Positions 47,253 to 58,460 of a DNA stretch of 64,000 bases are shown here, piece by piece (within the stretch, counting starts at the first letter, position 1; every line of letters begins with the position of its first letter). Both the position numbers and the translations under genes were made by a program. The notes beneath the pieces are model-generated. The model saw only the letters and a program-made list of their open reading frames with translations, was not told where the DNA came from and did no database searches. The stretch comes from Mactromeris polynyma (Eukaryota; Mollusca; Bivalvia; Venerida; Mactridae), in contig JASFXZ010000001.1 in NCBI GenBank assembly GCA_032209605.1, positions 20,974,256-21,038,255 on the forward strand, read 5' to 3'.

Positions 47253-50200
47253 TTATCTCTTCAACATATTAGCGTATGAACTTGTATCATAATCATCTTC
47301 TATCTCTTCCTTAACTTCTATTTTCTTTGGAGGATCAAATATTCTAATTCTTTCCTTTCTCTCTTCCTCTGACAGTTCTGCTGTGTTCACAGGTAGCTGT
47401 TATAAGAAAACAATAAAAATTGTATGCAATTAAAAAGATGACAACCAATCAGTAAGGAAGTACAGCATGTGTACAATACAAACAATCACAAAACATAAAT
47501 CGATATTACATGTAGGTAAATTTCGTTGCATATTAACTTCATGAAAATTTAATAATTACACATCATACACAGAAATTTGGAAACAAAAAGTAGTACCAGG
47601 GCTCTAGAATTTTGCTTAGAATACAGTTGTCCCGGATAAGTGTACGTGTTAAATTTGACTTGTCCGACATGGGAGGCAATTAAGTTGTTCGAGCATAGAA
47701 TAGGTACATATTAACAGTTTAGTAGGCATGGATAACACACTTGTCCTCAACTCTTGGTAGCCTGAATCAGCCATTAGACATGTCGGACTAGTGGATTTCT
47801 AGAGCCCTGTGTACCGTCAAGAGGACAATAAGACTCCATTGCACTGGAGACAAGCCAAGCAGTGACCAAGAAAATCAAATCTAGTTCAATTTCACCTCAT
47901 AGCAAAACCACTTCTCACAATTTTAGATTTTGATAATGAATTTTGAGACACCTAAAAAGCTGTTCTCATCAGAGGGGTCATGTATTGATAACCATATCTT
48001 AAGTTTTCACTGTTTTAGAGAGGTTGACTCTCTTTATTGGATAAATTGGTAATACAAAAAATTTACTATGAGAAAATTTATATTATTGTTGAAGAGAGTT
48101 TGTAGATCAAGAATACTTCCCTGAAGAGGAGGCACTGTATATCTGGCAAATCAAGTTAAGTTTTATGAAGAGGAGAGCTCATTTATCATTTAAAAACACC
48201 CAAGAAAAATGAAAACTGAAAGAAATACATTTATTCCACTCTCCCAACTGATCCATCTGACAAAAAAACAAAATTGTCAACTACAATATTGTATTATTTA
48301 AATATAGTTCACAAGAGGAGTTGGCAAGGTTACTGCTATCAAAACATTCCTTATTTTTTTATGTTCAAACATGAATCAATTATTTAATAAACATACATGC
48401 TTTTGCCATTTTTCGGAAGCACCAACTATGAAATTTCACATAGTAAATTTATACCTTTAACAGCAGTCTTGGTTTCTCATATCTAACTCTTACAGTAGAA
48501 CCATCAGCATTTACTAGAATTGATTCATATGTACGCAAATAATGCTCTTGTTTATCTCGAGTAATAGATGCTCTGTTACAATTGTATCGCTGGTAACAGG
48601 CACATGTTGTTTGTCCAGTAAGAAATTTGGCTGATGGTAAAATATTGAACCTGGAATAAACAATGATAAAAATGGTAGAATAACTTTAAATTCAAAAGAT
48701 AACATGACCGGCTGTTTAACACTAGTTAACTGAAATATGCTGTACATTAACACCAGTATTAAGACCCAAACTGGAATATTGACAGAGGTCATACAGAACC
48801 ATAACAGTAAAATCAAATAAAACAACCAGACAAAGTGCAAAGGAATGCCTCTAGATTTGTTGCAAATTAAACTACTACATGTAACTATAAAAACACAAGA
48901 ATCATGACAGCCATGGTGCAAATATTGGGCTACAAATGACAGACCAGAACAGTATGCAGACCCTTGTTAGTCTATTTTACCAATCTGTAAAAATTGCTGA
49001 GTTTCAGATCATCTGGTCTTTGTAGCTTTTACTATTGTAAACAATGCAGTGCACATGCGCAGTTTGACCTTGCATGTAATCTTGTGTAAGAAATTGTAAT
49101 GAATATTCAGACTTCTTTGAATATGCGGTTGGTCTAAGACAAGGAGAAATATTGTCACCGCTTTTATTTTCATTATTTGTAGAAGATTTAGAACTTTACC
49201 TCCAAAGTGATTGTAATTCAGGAATATTTATTGATGAAATACTTCTGATTTTATTATTATTCGCAGATGATATGGCAATATTTGGAAAAACACCACAGGA
49301 ATTGCAAAACAATTTGAATATGCTTTATAGTTACTGTAATACTTGGGGTTTGGAAGTGAATATAAATAAAACTAAAATAATAGTGTTTAGAAAACGAGGG
49401 GGGTTAAGAAATAATGAATCTTGGAATTATAATGGCGAACATATAGAAGTGGTTGATAATTTCAACTACCTCGGTTCTGTCTTTAATTATACCGGTAACT
49501 TCAGTTTAAATCAAGAATTCATTATAGGGAAAGGTTTGAAAGCATTGAATGTCTTGGTTATCAATTGTAAGAAATTTAATCTAAAACCTCGACTACTATG
49601 TCAATTATTTGATGCTTTTGTTGGTTCTATTTTAAATTACGCATCAGAAATATGGGGCTTCACCAAATCTAAAGAAATAGAACGTATACACTTAAAATTT
49701 TGTAAGCAAATCTTGAACGTTCGAAAAAGCACGTGCTCTACAGGTATTTATGGTGAGTTAGGTCGTTATCCTTTGTTCATTACTAGATACGTACGTATTA
49801 TCAAATATTGGTTTAAAGTGTTATCTACTGATAATACTATAATCAAACATGTATACTTGCAATCATTAAATGACTGTGAAAACAATAAAGTCAACTGGGT
49901 GTATAGTGTAAAAAAGTTATTGTGTGAATATAGTTTTGCCGATGTATGGCAACGACCTGATACGTTTAACGGTAATTGTTTTATATATGTTTTTAAACAG
50001 AGGTTAATTGACTGTTTTGTTCAGGGTTGGCATGTTAGAAAAAATATAAGTCCAGTTATGATATTGTACAATAACTGTAAATCAGATTTTAATTATGAAC
50101 AATACCTCGATATTATACCTAACAATTTACGTTTTTTTATCACAAGAATAAGAATATCAGCACATAGCCTTAAAATACAAACAGGAAGATACGCTAGAAA

Positions 50201-51317
50201 TAGAATAGATAGAAACGAAAGACTATGTATTTTTTGTGATACTAGAGATATTGAAGATGAATACCATTTTATAATCAGCTGTCCGTTGTATATTAACTTA
50301 AGAAAACAATACCTTGATCAATATTTGTATTTAAGACCAAACATGTTTAAATTTATTCAACTACTGAAAAGCCAGGATAAAAACATTCTACTTCTGTTAG
50401 CAATTTATTGTAAAAAAGCCTTGATGTTGAGAAACAGTTTATTAAATAATGTTGCTTAGTTTCTATTTATGCATAGAATTCTATTTATAATTTTATACTT
50501 AACATAATACTAAAAAATGTTTTGTGTTGATCACCTTTGACCTTTGAATTATATTTGTATTTATAAGAAACTTTGAATGTAAATGGTATATATATTTGTG
50601 TTTGTATTGTGTATATTATGTAATTTTGATATATTTGGATTTATAGAATATGCTTATAGATAATTACAATATATGTGTGTTTATATTGTGTATTTATATG
50701 TAAATGATGACTATGTACAATGTACACGTCGAAATAAATATTCTGTTCTGTTCTGTTCATGTGGTACCTTCTCGGCTAAAAGAATTTGTGCTAATTAAAT
50801 TGTACTGTATAAATTATAATCAGTCCGCTGATACCAGCTTACCCTGAAGAGAAAACCCCCTAGTAAGGAATTGGCTCCAGATTTTTTTTTTATAATTTTA
50901 TTTCAAGATTTTAATACCTGCAAGAATGAGAGCCTTAATAAATTTCATTTATTTTATTTTAAATGTTTATTAATAATTCATGGATTCGAAAATGCAACAA
51001 AATATTGCATGGGACCCGTTTTGACATATCATGGAAATTGAAAGTAGTATTACATTTTTTTTTATAGTCAAATGGTATGTACACGTCTCATATTTTTTAC
51101 TATTTCTGAAGTGTAGTTATTTTTAAATCGCGAATTCATATGACAAATTGTAATATCTACTTTATTTATAATTTGTTAGTGTAGTTGCATGATTTTATAC
51201 TAAAAACACATTATTTCAAGTAGAATGGTGTCATAATCGTTAATAAATGAACAGTGTTAAAGCGAGAGGAGATATCAAAACTTGACGTCACCTTGAGAAC
51301 TTTACGATGGAAGCCAT
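47253..51317 (-). CDS. MRPL55: Mitochondrial ribosomal protein L55
   Basis: Metazoan-specific protein of the large subunit of the mitochondrial ribosome (mL55). Exons: 51317-51292, 48650-48455, 47396-47253; all GT-AG and in phase, 366 nt and 121 aa (human 128). Exon 1 encodes only MASIVKFS plus two bases, and exon 2 continues RFNILPSAKFLTG, a plausible cleavable mitochondrial presequence (basic, no acidic residues). The conserved core is NRASITRDKQEHYLRTYES then NADGSTVRVRYEKPRLLLK, matching the human RASLTR...VKQDGSTI..RYREPR pattern; LSEEERKERI follows, then an acidic C-terminus ending NMLKR. Intron 1 contains a LINE on the opposite strand. The last exon lies in duplicated unit 2, and unit 1 has lost the equivalent segment. 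Exon 1 is short but fits phase, splice site and position next to the CTNS promoter. Confidence 0.9.
47597..47809. mobile_element. hAT-like MITE in MRPL55 intron 2
   Basis: Ends CAGGGCTCTAGAA and TTCTAGAGCCCTG are exact inverted repeats (13 bp). Inner phrases ACTTGTCCGACATG and CATGTCGGACTAG are also inverted. Flanks share GTAC-like words (TAGTAC, TGTACC) but no clean 8-bp duplication. The segment is absent from unit 1. Confidence 0.78.
49081..50757 (+). pseudogene. 5'-truncated LINE: C-terminal reverse transcriptase ORF
   Basis: Non-LTR retrotransposon fragment, inserted in MRPL55 intron 1 on the opposite strand. The frame is open from about 49081 (CNEYSDFFEYAVGLRQGE) to the stop at 50459. 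It contains GLRQGEILSPLLFSLFVEDL, the catalytic LLFADDMAIF, WGLEVNINKTKIIVF and FNYLGSVFNYTG (thumb region). A C-terminal cysteine-histidine motif, LCIFCDTRDIEDEYHF followed by ISCP, closes the ORF. The endonuclease and first half of the RT are absent, so the copy cannot move by itself. The 3' end at about 50740-50757 is a short TTCTG repeat tail. The ORF lacks frameshifts, so the insertion is younger than the LINE at 35.6 kb. Clade uncertain. Confidence 0.85.
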
Positions 51318-51599
51318 CTTTGTCGCTTATATCGTCAACTAACAAATTAAGACTTTCATTTGTTATAATTCATTGAACGCGATTCAGCTACGAGTTTCGA
51401 ACATTTCTATGGAACTGTTAATGTCCTTATTTTAACTTCCAATGCCTCGAGTATGTTCTAACAAAGACCTAAATGGTATTTAGGTATTTGGTTCTAATTT
51501 TCATGTCTCTTATGTCCTAGTTCAGACTGATCACATGACTTATCATGTGACTACAAAAAACGTAAAACGAAGTATCAGTAAACAAAGAATGATGTTGTG
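51318..51599. promoter_or_regulatory. Bidirectional promoter MRPL55/CTNS with paired M-boxes
   Basis: The MRPL55 start codon (51317, minus) and the CTNS start codon (51600, plus) are only 282 bp apart, so both promoters must lie here. TCACATGA (51531-51538) and TCATGTGA (51543-51550) form an inverted pair four bases apart. Both are E-boxes of the CATGTG/M-box type bound by MITF/TFE family factors. No TATA box is evident. In vertebrates, lysosomal genes including CTNS are targets of TFEB/TFE3; use here is inferred. Confidence 0.65.
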
Positions 51600-54500
51600 A
51601 TGAACATGGCTTTTCACTACGTATCGGTGATACTTTCATGTATATCAATAGGTTTGTATATTTTGTAACTGTGGACTTCATATAATATTTAACTGATCAA
51701 GCTTAGATCTATCGCGTACCTTAATTTATGTGTTGAACTTGCTGAAGAATTTTCTAGACTTTCACTTTCTGTCACAGTAATGATTGCTCTCATTTTTCAC
51801 CACTCTATTACTCTTGGAATGTTTTATACTAATTGTGGTCTTATTTAATATTGATCGTTACTTTGATGTACCTAAAAAGTCGGAGTGCGCATATCGCCAT
51901 TTTCTTCAAATGAATATAGATTATACATTTTTGTACTATTTATTATGAGAGACAAACTGAGTCTGAAAATTATCACATTCTCAATCTCATACATTATAAG
52001 ACATAAACAAAATCATTACCATGATATTTAGTGAGACATCTGGTGTTTTATAACATTAATTATTCAAAAAATATCTTTAAAAGCTGACTTGGGGCAATTA
52101 GCTAGTACTAGCTATAAATAAGACCCTACATATAAGGCCATGCCAAATTGGAATTTTGTTAAGTGTCAACCTAAGTTCGCGAAACCTAGCTACCTATTCA
52201 ATAAAAAACACAAACTCATAATGAAAAAACAAATATCCTCAGATAATAAGTGAAGGTTTAAAATGGTTTGTTTCCAAACTAGTTCTATACATGAATAAAT
52301 CTAATTTAAAACTGACACGTTTTCACACAAATTGACTATTTTTCACACCATTATCACATCGTTGTCGGTCATCAACTAAAATTGCCATTGTCGAATCATG
52401 GACGTCGAAAAAAAATGTGAATATAAGCTTAGAAAAAATGTTGTTTTTTTTGGCTCAGGAGCGCAAAACCTAGGCGGACGCTTGACAAAAATCCAATTTG
52501 GCTTGGCCTAACTTATTTCACGTTTTGACATTTTTTGGTTATGTTAATTGACATACAATGTAAAAATAACCAAAAAAGGAATGTTAAGGTAAACATGTAA
52601 TAATTTACAAAATATGTTTGATTTCAGTATCCTGTGTGAGACTACAGTTTTCTGAAAGTGATATCCAGGTTGTTGTTGATAAATCGGCCACTTTAAAACT
52701 GACTTCAAAGTAAGTTGTATCACATGGGAAAAAAATGGCAAAAGAATGCAAGAATTAGAAGCAATACCGGCATTATTGAATTAAAGTTAAACTTAAGTAC
52801 CATTATTATCTGTAATACCTGTTGAAATGGAGCATACACTTGTTAAAGTCATTGATACAGTCTGAACAGGGTTTTCTCTCGGATTTGAAAACAGGAGTCC
52901 TTCAATGCAATTAGAAAGAAATTTATCTGGAAAAAGGGAGTCCCATGAAAATAATAGGAGTCCAAAAAGCATAATTTGGAGTCAAGCAAGAACCCTGAGT
53001 CATGTGTGATGTGTAACTAAGGAATCACTGTCAGATGTATTGTTTTTGCACCAAGTTTAGAATGTAACTAAAGACAATGATATTCTTTTTATAAATTTAA
53101 ATTTATTTCATTCTTGGAGCAACAAAACAATTTACTCTTGCAGAAAGTACACAATTATAAAAAAGAACAGTCAATAATATTTATAATGTTTCATTGGCCT
53201 TACAAATCAGAGTACTTAAAACTTTTAATTTACCGTCTCCCGTTGCTGAGTGTTAAAGGCATCCATCTTAGGAGTGGGAGGTCAAAGATTAAAATCCCGG
53301 TAAGGGTCTGTTCTGATATGGCCGGTTGGTGAGCCGCTAGCTAGTTTAATGATGGTTGCCATGTGCCTACCTGCCTGGTGCAAGGCATTAAAAGACAGGA
53401 GTCTGGAAGTTTATGTGCTCAGAAAATATGTGTCTATAAGTGAGAAATGGCTGGCCCTTTAAATGGGGGTGACACTATAACGAATAAACATTATATAGAA
53501 TAGCCTATAATGAGTTTATATCTTCAATTTCTTATTAAGATTTATTATATTAATAAATTTTATTTGTGAAGTTAGTTTCTCACAAGTTCATTCCATAAGC
53601 TTGCTCCAACACTCACATTCTTGCATCCTCTACACTTGGTATATTGGATTCATATTTGCATTTTCTCTTACAGTGGAACTCTTCTAAACGAGACTGTGCT
53701 ACAGTTCACATATCGGATTGGGAACGGAGATGCCGAAACCAGTCAAGGTTCTGACAGTTATCTGAAACCATTAGGTAACATAACTATTCCTGCAAACACT
53801 GTTGTGAACCAGGTTGTAACTATTGATGGTTTAAATCCAGGACATCTCATAATTGGGTTACAGAGTGAATCAAAAGAAATAGATGAGTAAGATATAATTA
53901 TATATCCATTTATATTGTTTCTAATTCCCTTGGGTCACCCCCTCCCCCTTGGGCAAAATATTGATAGGTGCATTAACCTTACATAAAGTCATTAACTTAA
54001 AACTTAATATTATTTCTTTGATAACTATGAATGGACTATGTCAAGATTAGTGCAAAATTTGGTTAAGGATCGGTTACAATATTTTTGCACCAAACAGGCC
54101 TTATGTGAACCACAGGAGATTGTAATGAGTTGATCTCTTCTAGAGTTCTCTCCCACTATCTCTTCTGTAGTATATGTAGTACATATATATACTGAAGAAG
54201 GGATAATCTTAAAGGGAGAGAACTTGTGACAAACTCCTGTTATGTGAACTAAATGGATCTGAGAAGAAATGTTCTTGTATTCCAGCTTGGAAGATGTATT
54301 CCTTAGAGTTGATCTTGTCAACAGCAAAATTCTCGTCACAATAAATGCTGTCATTGGTTGGGTGTATTTTGTTGCATGGTCGATATCGTTCTATCCACAA
54401 GTGTTTGAAAACTTTAGGAGAAAGAGGTAAGTGTCTTATCATTCAAAGTTATTCAAAAATCTTCTCTTTGTAAAATGGGGCTTTAAGTCACATAAACAGG

Positions 54501-57500
54501 TAATGTAGTGAGTTTTCTAGTTATTATGGTAGAGAACGACCACACCCTAACCCCTGGGTAGCAACCGTCTGTAAACCAGTTGGATAGCTCCATCAGGAAT
54601 TCTACATTTTTTCCATGGTTTGTAATTAATTAAAGAATATATTCTAAAATTTATTATTATATGTAATAAGGTCAAAAATAATTCTGCTGATTTTGTTGGG
54701 ATGCCAGTCAATTATCTGTAACTGAGTTTTATTTTGTAATCAATTTCAGTGTAATTGGTTTGAACTTTGATTTCTTACTGTACAACATTACCGGATTTCT
54801 TGCGTATGGCTTCTTTAACATTGGAATGTTTTGGGTCTCATCAGTGAAGGTAAGAAATGGCTCGTGTATAATCTCTTGTTTAGTTTATTAGCCAGAATGA
54901 GATAAATAAAATTTTCGCCTGTTTGAGGGGCAATTTTTTTTCTGATGTTTTATTTTTACCACATGATTAAGGGCCTATTTTTTGAGCTGTAAAATCTATC
55001 AGGGTAAAAATTATGCATTTATCAATTTTTTTGTGGGCGGCAGGGATACAAGGGACTTCAAACAGAAGATGATAGAGTAGTGGGAATTTGACACTGATTG
55101 ATTCTGGATCCCAGAAAATAGACTTGGGCTGGTTTTTTTTATAGATCCTGTAATTGGGGAATTGGCTTCTCCCACTGTAGGGACAAAATGATTGGCTCAA
55201 GGGTGGGGAATTAGACACCAAAAAGACATATTGTCTAATTCCCTATGTCAGCTTGCCGACCCCCTCCCCTGGGGCCAAATATTTGTAGGTGCATTAATCA
55301 CATATAATTGAAGAAAAACATAGCTTGAGTAGATAACAGGAAATAACAGACTTCTTTTGTTGTTCAAATATTGATCATGAATATTAATTTTCTTGAGTGT
55401 CAATAAAAATTTCGTAGTGATGGCTTTTCACAGGGGTGTGCTTAGATGAGAATCTTAAGTAATTTTTTCTTTCGTCTTAAATAGTTTTCTCTAGTTTCTT
55501 ATTCGAAATAGAAATTGTTGATTAGTGCTTTTTTTATTGGAATATAATTTCATTTACTCTTAGTTGGTTTGGATATTAGATTTGAAATTAGATATTTATG
55601 CCCCATAAATAAGGTTTAAAAGGGTTATCCCAAGCATTGCAGAGTTAAGGGCCTTTCTTTTCCATGACTGGTGGTATATAACAGGGTTTTAATCCCTTTT
55701 GGTGATTGTTGTAGTTTCATAAGTATTAAACAACAGTTTCTGATTGATTTAATAAATATTCCACTATTTGTGACTGACTATAGTCATTTTTAATTATTTC
55801 TAACATGAAATTGTGGTCTATCTTTCAGACAGAGTATCATAGTAACCATCCAAGGGGGATAAATCCTGTTCAACTGAATGATGTGATATTTACATTGCAT
55901 GCTATTTTTGTGACTATAATTACAATATTCCAGTGTTTTATGTACGAGGTAAGTACACTATCATTTCAGAATCATTGTGTTCATGAAAAAGTCAACATAT
56001 TACTTCATTGTTAAAACTAACGTTTTTTTGAAGGACCTTTTTGAGAACATAACACTGCCAGTTTTGGAATCTTTCATTTTGAAACTATGCTAACAATTTT
56101 GAGATATACAATGACATTCCTTTTCTTGTGGAAGTTACAATATATATGGGCTCCACACAGAGACTTTATAAACTCCCAGATCACTCAATTCAACTCCAAG
56201 AGTTTCTCAAAGAAAATACGGGCAACAAATAATGTTCAGCACTGGGTTAACATTACCTTACATTTTTAAAATTCAATGTCAGACACTATAGGACTTAGAA
56301 GAATAAGTATTTATTTAAGTGCTGAGTGTAAGTATCGATTATAATCCGGGCCCTGATCTGAAGATCTTGCGTTCCGATCCCATGTAGAGCTGAGTTTGAT
56401 CGCAAATTTCACGATCCCTGAATTTTGCTTGAGTATTGGTAAGGAACCCAAGAAGCAGAGAATGGGAGTTATTAATATGTAAAATACGTGAGTTTAAACC
56501 ACAGGATATTGTCACTAGTTTTCTCTATATTATACTATAGAAGTGATAAATGGAGAGAACTCCAGAAGGGATAAAGAGAATACATGACAATCCCCTGTGT
56601 TTTACAGTATTTGTCGTCCAATTAAGTACTTGCAAAATAAATGTTTAAATACTATGTTGATTATGCTGTTTTGTTTCTGTATGCAATCTGTTTTGTCTTT
56701 TTAGAGAGGAGGACAGAAGCTGTCCAAAATATGTCTGTTTCTCGTGATTGGGGCGTGGCTCTTTGCTGGTGTTTCATTGGTTCTTACTCTGTTTCATAAG
56801 ATCACATGGTTAACGTATCTGTATTACTTCTCCTATATAAAACTTGGAGTTACCTTGATCAAATATATGCCACAGGTAAGTAGTTAGTGTATGATTCTTT
56901 AATAGTTCACGTCATATGCTAGTATAGTATATTCAGCCGGACCTCGTTCATTTGAATTCATCGGATTCGAAATATCATTTCGAATAATGCATGGTTTCGA
57001 ATAGCCCATTTCAATTTGACATGGCTGGATACATCTGGACCTGATATTTATTTTGATGATACCAAGTATTCGGAAAGAAGATTGTCTATTTAACGAGGTT
57101 AATGTATAATGTTTAATGTATTAAGTTTAAAACATAATATATGTTAGTGCTTCCTCGACGAAACCTGTATTAATGACAGTAGTTATGAAAATTGTGTTCT
57201 TAATTTTGAGGTGGTCTTTAAGTGAGATTTTACGGTATATATATATATATATACTATAATTATGTAGAAGGGGAGAGAACTGGTAGCAAACTCCTGTGAT
57301 ATTTTATATGTTACAATTGATATTTTTTTATTATGAATACAGTAACAGTCATGAAGTAAGTTTTCATTTGTGTTTTTTTGCAGGCATTCATGAATTTTAA
57401 AAGAAAAAGTACACTAGGATGGAGTATAGGAAATGTACTGTTGGATTGCACTGGTGGATCTCTTAGTCTACTGCAAATGTTTATGTTATCATACAATAGT

Positions 57501-58460
57501 GGTATGTGCTTATAACTTACGTGCATGTATCCAGAGAGGACGGTGAGGGGGGGTCTGGCATCTGTGGTATACACATGTATGAACTGAAATAATTAAGATT
57601 ATAAATTTTGGGTTGAAATTTAGCAGTTTTGAGACCTCGATTGTCTTTATGCCTGCATTCTGTTTAAGAAATTGATCTACTCGTGTGACATAAACATACA
57701 TATTTCACAACATAAAAATATGAATTTTCATCAAATTATTGTTTTTTCCTGAGGCCTAAATTAAAATTAAGTTTGTTTGCCCTTTACCGACCGACCCGAG
57801 ATTTGGCCGCCGACTCAAAAAATTTGACTGCCAAAATCAGATCAAGATTTTTTATATTTTGGTATCGCGATCTGGTGTCTTTCCTTGGTTTAATATTTGA
57901 GATACTTTGGGGTTAAATCATATAAAATTGAAGAGGTCAAAAGAATTCACCATACAACTATGTTTTCTATTTAAATTTCCACAAATATTTTCCTACCTAC
58001 CTACCTCTAAAGTCTAGGGTCGGTAAAGGGCAAACAAATATTTTTTTAATTTTGGCCTGACTGGTAGGTAGGTTTCAAAATATAAACCTGACGCCAAACA
58101 TGGATAGAATTTGGTAGAGCCTTAATATGAAGTATCAAACTGGCTAAAAAGATAGCTTCACGTAGCAACTGTTTAGTAATTGACAAAAATAGAGGTTGTA
58201 TAAGTTTCGTTAGAAAACATGCACACTATAATGTTTGACTTTTCTTGCTTTCAGATGACTGGGGTTCAATATTCGGAGATCCTACAAAATTTGGGCTTGG
58301 ATTTTTCTCGATATTATTTGATATGTTGTTTATTGTACAGCATTACTGTCTGTACAGACACAATGAGCCATACGGATCACTAGTTGATCATGAATATGAA
58401 GAAAAAGACATTCTGGTCAACGATGAATCAACGTACAAGTCGTACAATGGAATAGGTTAG
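51600..58460 (+). CDS. CTNS: Cystinosin, lysosomal cystine/proton symporter
   Basis: Exports cystine from the lysosome together with protons. Coding exons: 51600-51651, 52628-52709, 53674-53886, 54286-54426, 54750-54849, 55829-55948, 56705-56875, 57384-57501, 58255-58460; all phases agree, 1203 nt and 400 aa (human 367). A signal peptide of about 20 residues ([16 protein letters not shown]) precedes a lumenal domain with N-glycosylation sites (NET, NIT). Seven transmembrane segments follow. PQ loop 1: [14 protein letters not shown] (Pro153-Gln154) and LNFDF (Asp170); PQ loop 2: KYMPQAFMNF (Pro292-Gln293) and VLLDCTGG (Asp314). Lys282 in YIKLG is kept. These match residues needed for transport in the human protein. 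YGSL (372-375) sits where human GYDQL gives lysosomal sorting, but here it is followed by 25 further residues. An in-frame second ATG lies two codons downstream. Confidence 0.95.
53930..53972. repeat. Fragment of the TTGATAAATGCATAA repeat family
   Basis: CCCCCTCCCCCTTGGGCAAA followed by ATATTGATAGGTGCATTAA; similar short fragments lie at 23165-23215, 41165-41220 and 55258-55300. Confidence 0.55.
54111..54242. mobile_element. Palindromic MITE in CTNS intron 3
   Basis: CACAGGAGATTGTAATGAGT ... AGAACTTGTGACAAACTCCT with inverted ends; ends about 44 bp before the acceptor of CTNS exon 4. Confidence 0.75.
54990..55235 (-). repeat. Dispersed repeat of about 250 bp (TTGATAAATGCATAA family), inverted copy
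   Basis: Reverse complement contains TTGAGCCAATCATTTTGTC, CAGTGGGAG, AAGTCTATTTTCTGGGATCC, ATCATCTTCTGT and TTGATAAATGCATAA, in the same order as 61180-61435 and 63265-63495. Confidence 0.75.
56500..56600. mobile_element. Palindromic MITE in CTNS intron 6
   Basis: CACAGGATATTGTCACTAGT to CATGACAATCCCCTGTG, inverted; centre TATTATACTATAGAAG. Confidence 0.72.
56933..57107 (+). mobile_element. Short TA-flanked MITE, copy 2, in CTNS intron 7
   Basis: CAGCCGGACCTCGTTCATTT, then TCGGATTCGAAATATC, AATAGCCCATTTCAAT and ACCAAGTATTC; same order as 10044-10209. Confidence 0.72.
57235..57300. repeat. (TA)n tract plus half of a palindromic MITE
   Basis: About ten TA units followed by GAGAGAACTGGTAGCAAACT and CCTGTG, the right half of the CAGGAGATTGTCA family only. 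Confidence 0.65.
57753..58057. mobile_element. Harbinger-like MITE in CTNS intron 8
   Basis: GGCCTAAATTAAAATTAAG, GTTTGTTTGCCCTTTACCGA and its reverse complement GTCGGTAAAGGGCAAACAAA, then TTAATTTTGGCC. Flanked by TGA on both sides (57750-57752 and 58058-58060), a 3-bp duplication. Confidence 0.8.

Larger units (their letters stand above)
31841..48238 (+). repeat. Tandem duplication, unit 2
   Basis: Second unit, 16.4 kb. It holds the 5' leader exon candidate (about 31857-31995), about 7.8 kb of extra DNA inside the first intron, DED gene 2, shared flank and the last exon of MRPL55. Its right boundary at 48238 falls in the last intron of MRPL55. Confidence 0.88.

Noticed and set aside
49081..50459. 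Host gene with a reverse-transcriptase domain
   Set aside because: It starts abruptly within the RT domain, ends in a TTCTG repeat tail and sits in an intron on the opposite strand, all typical of a truncated LINE.
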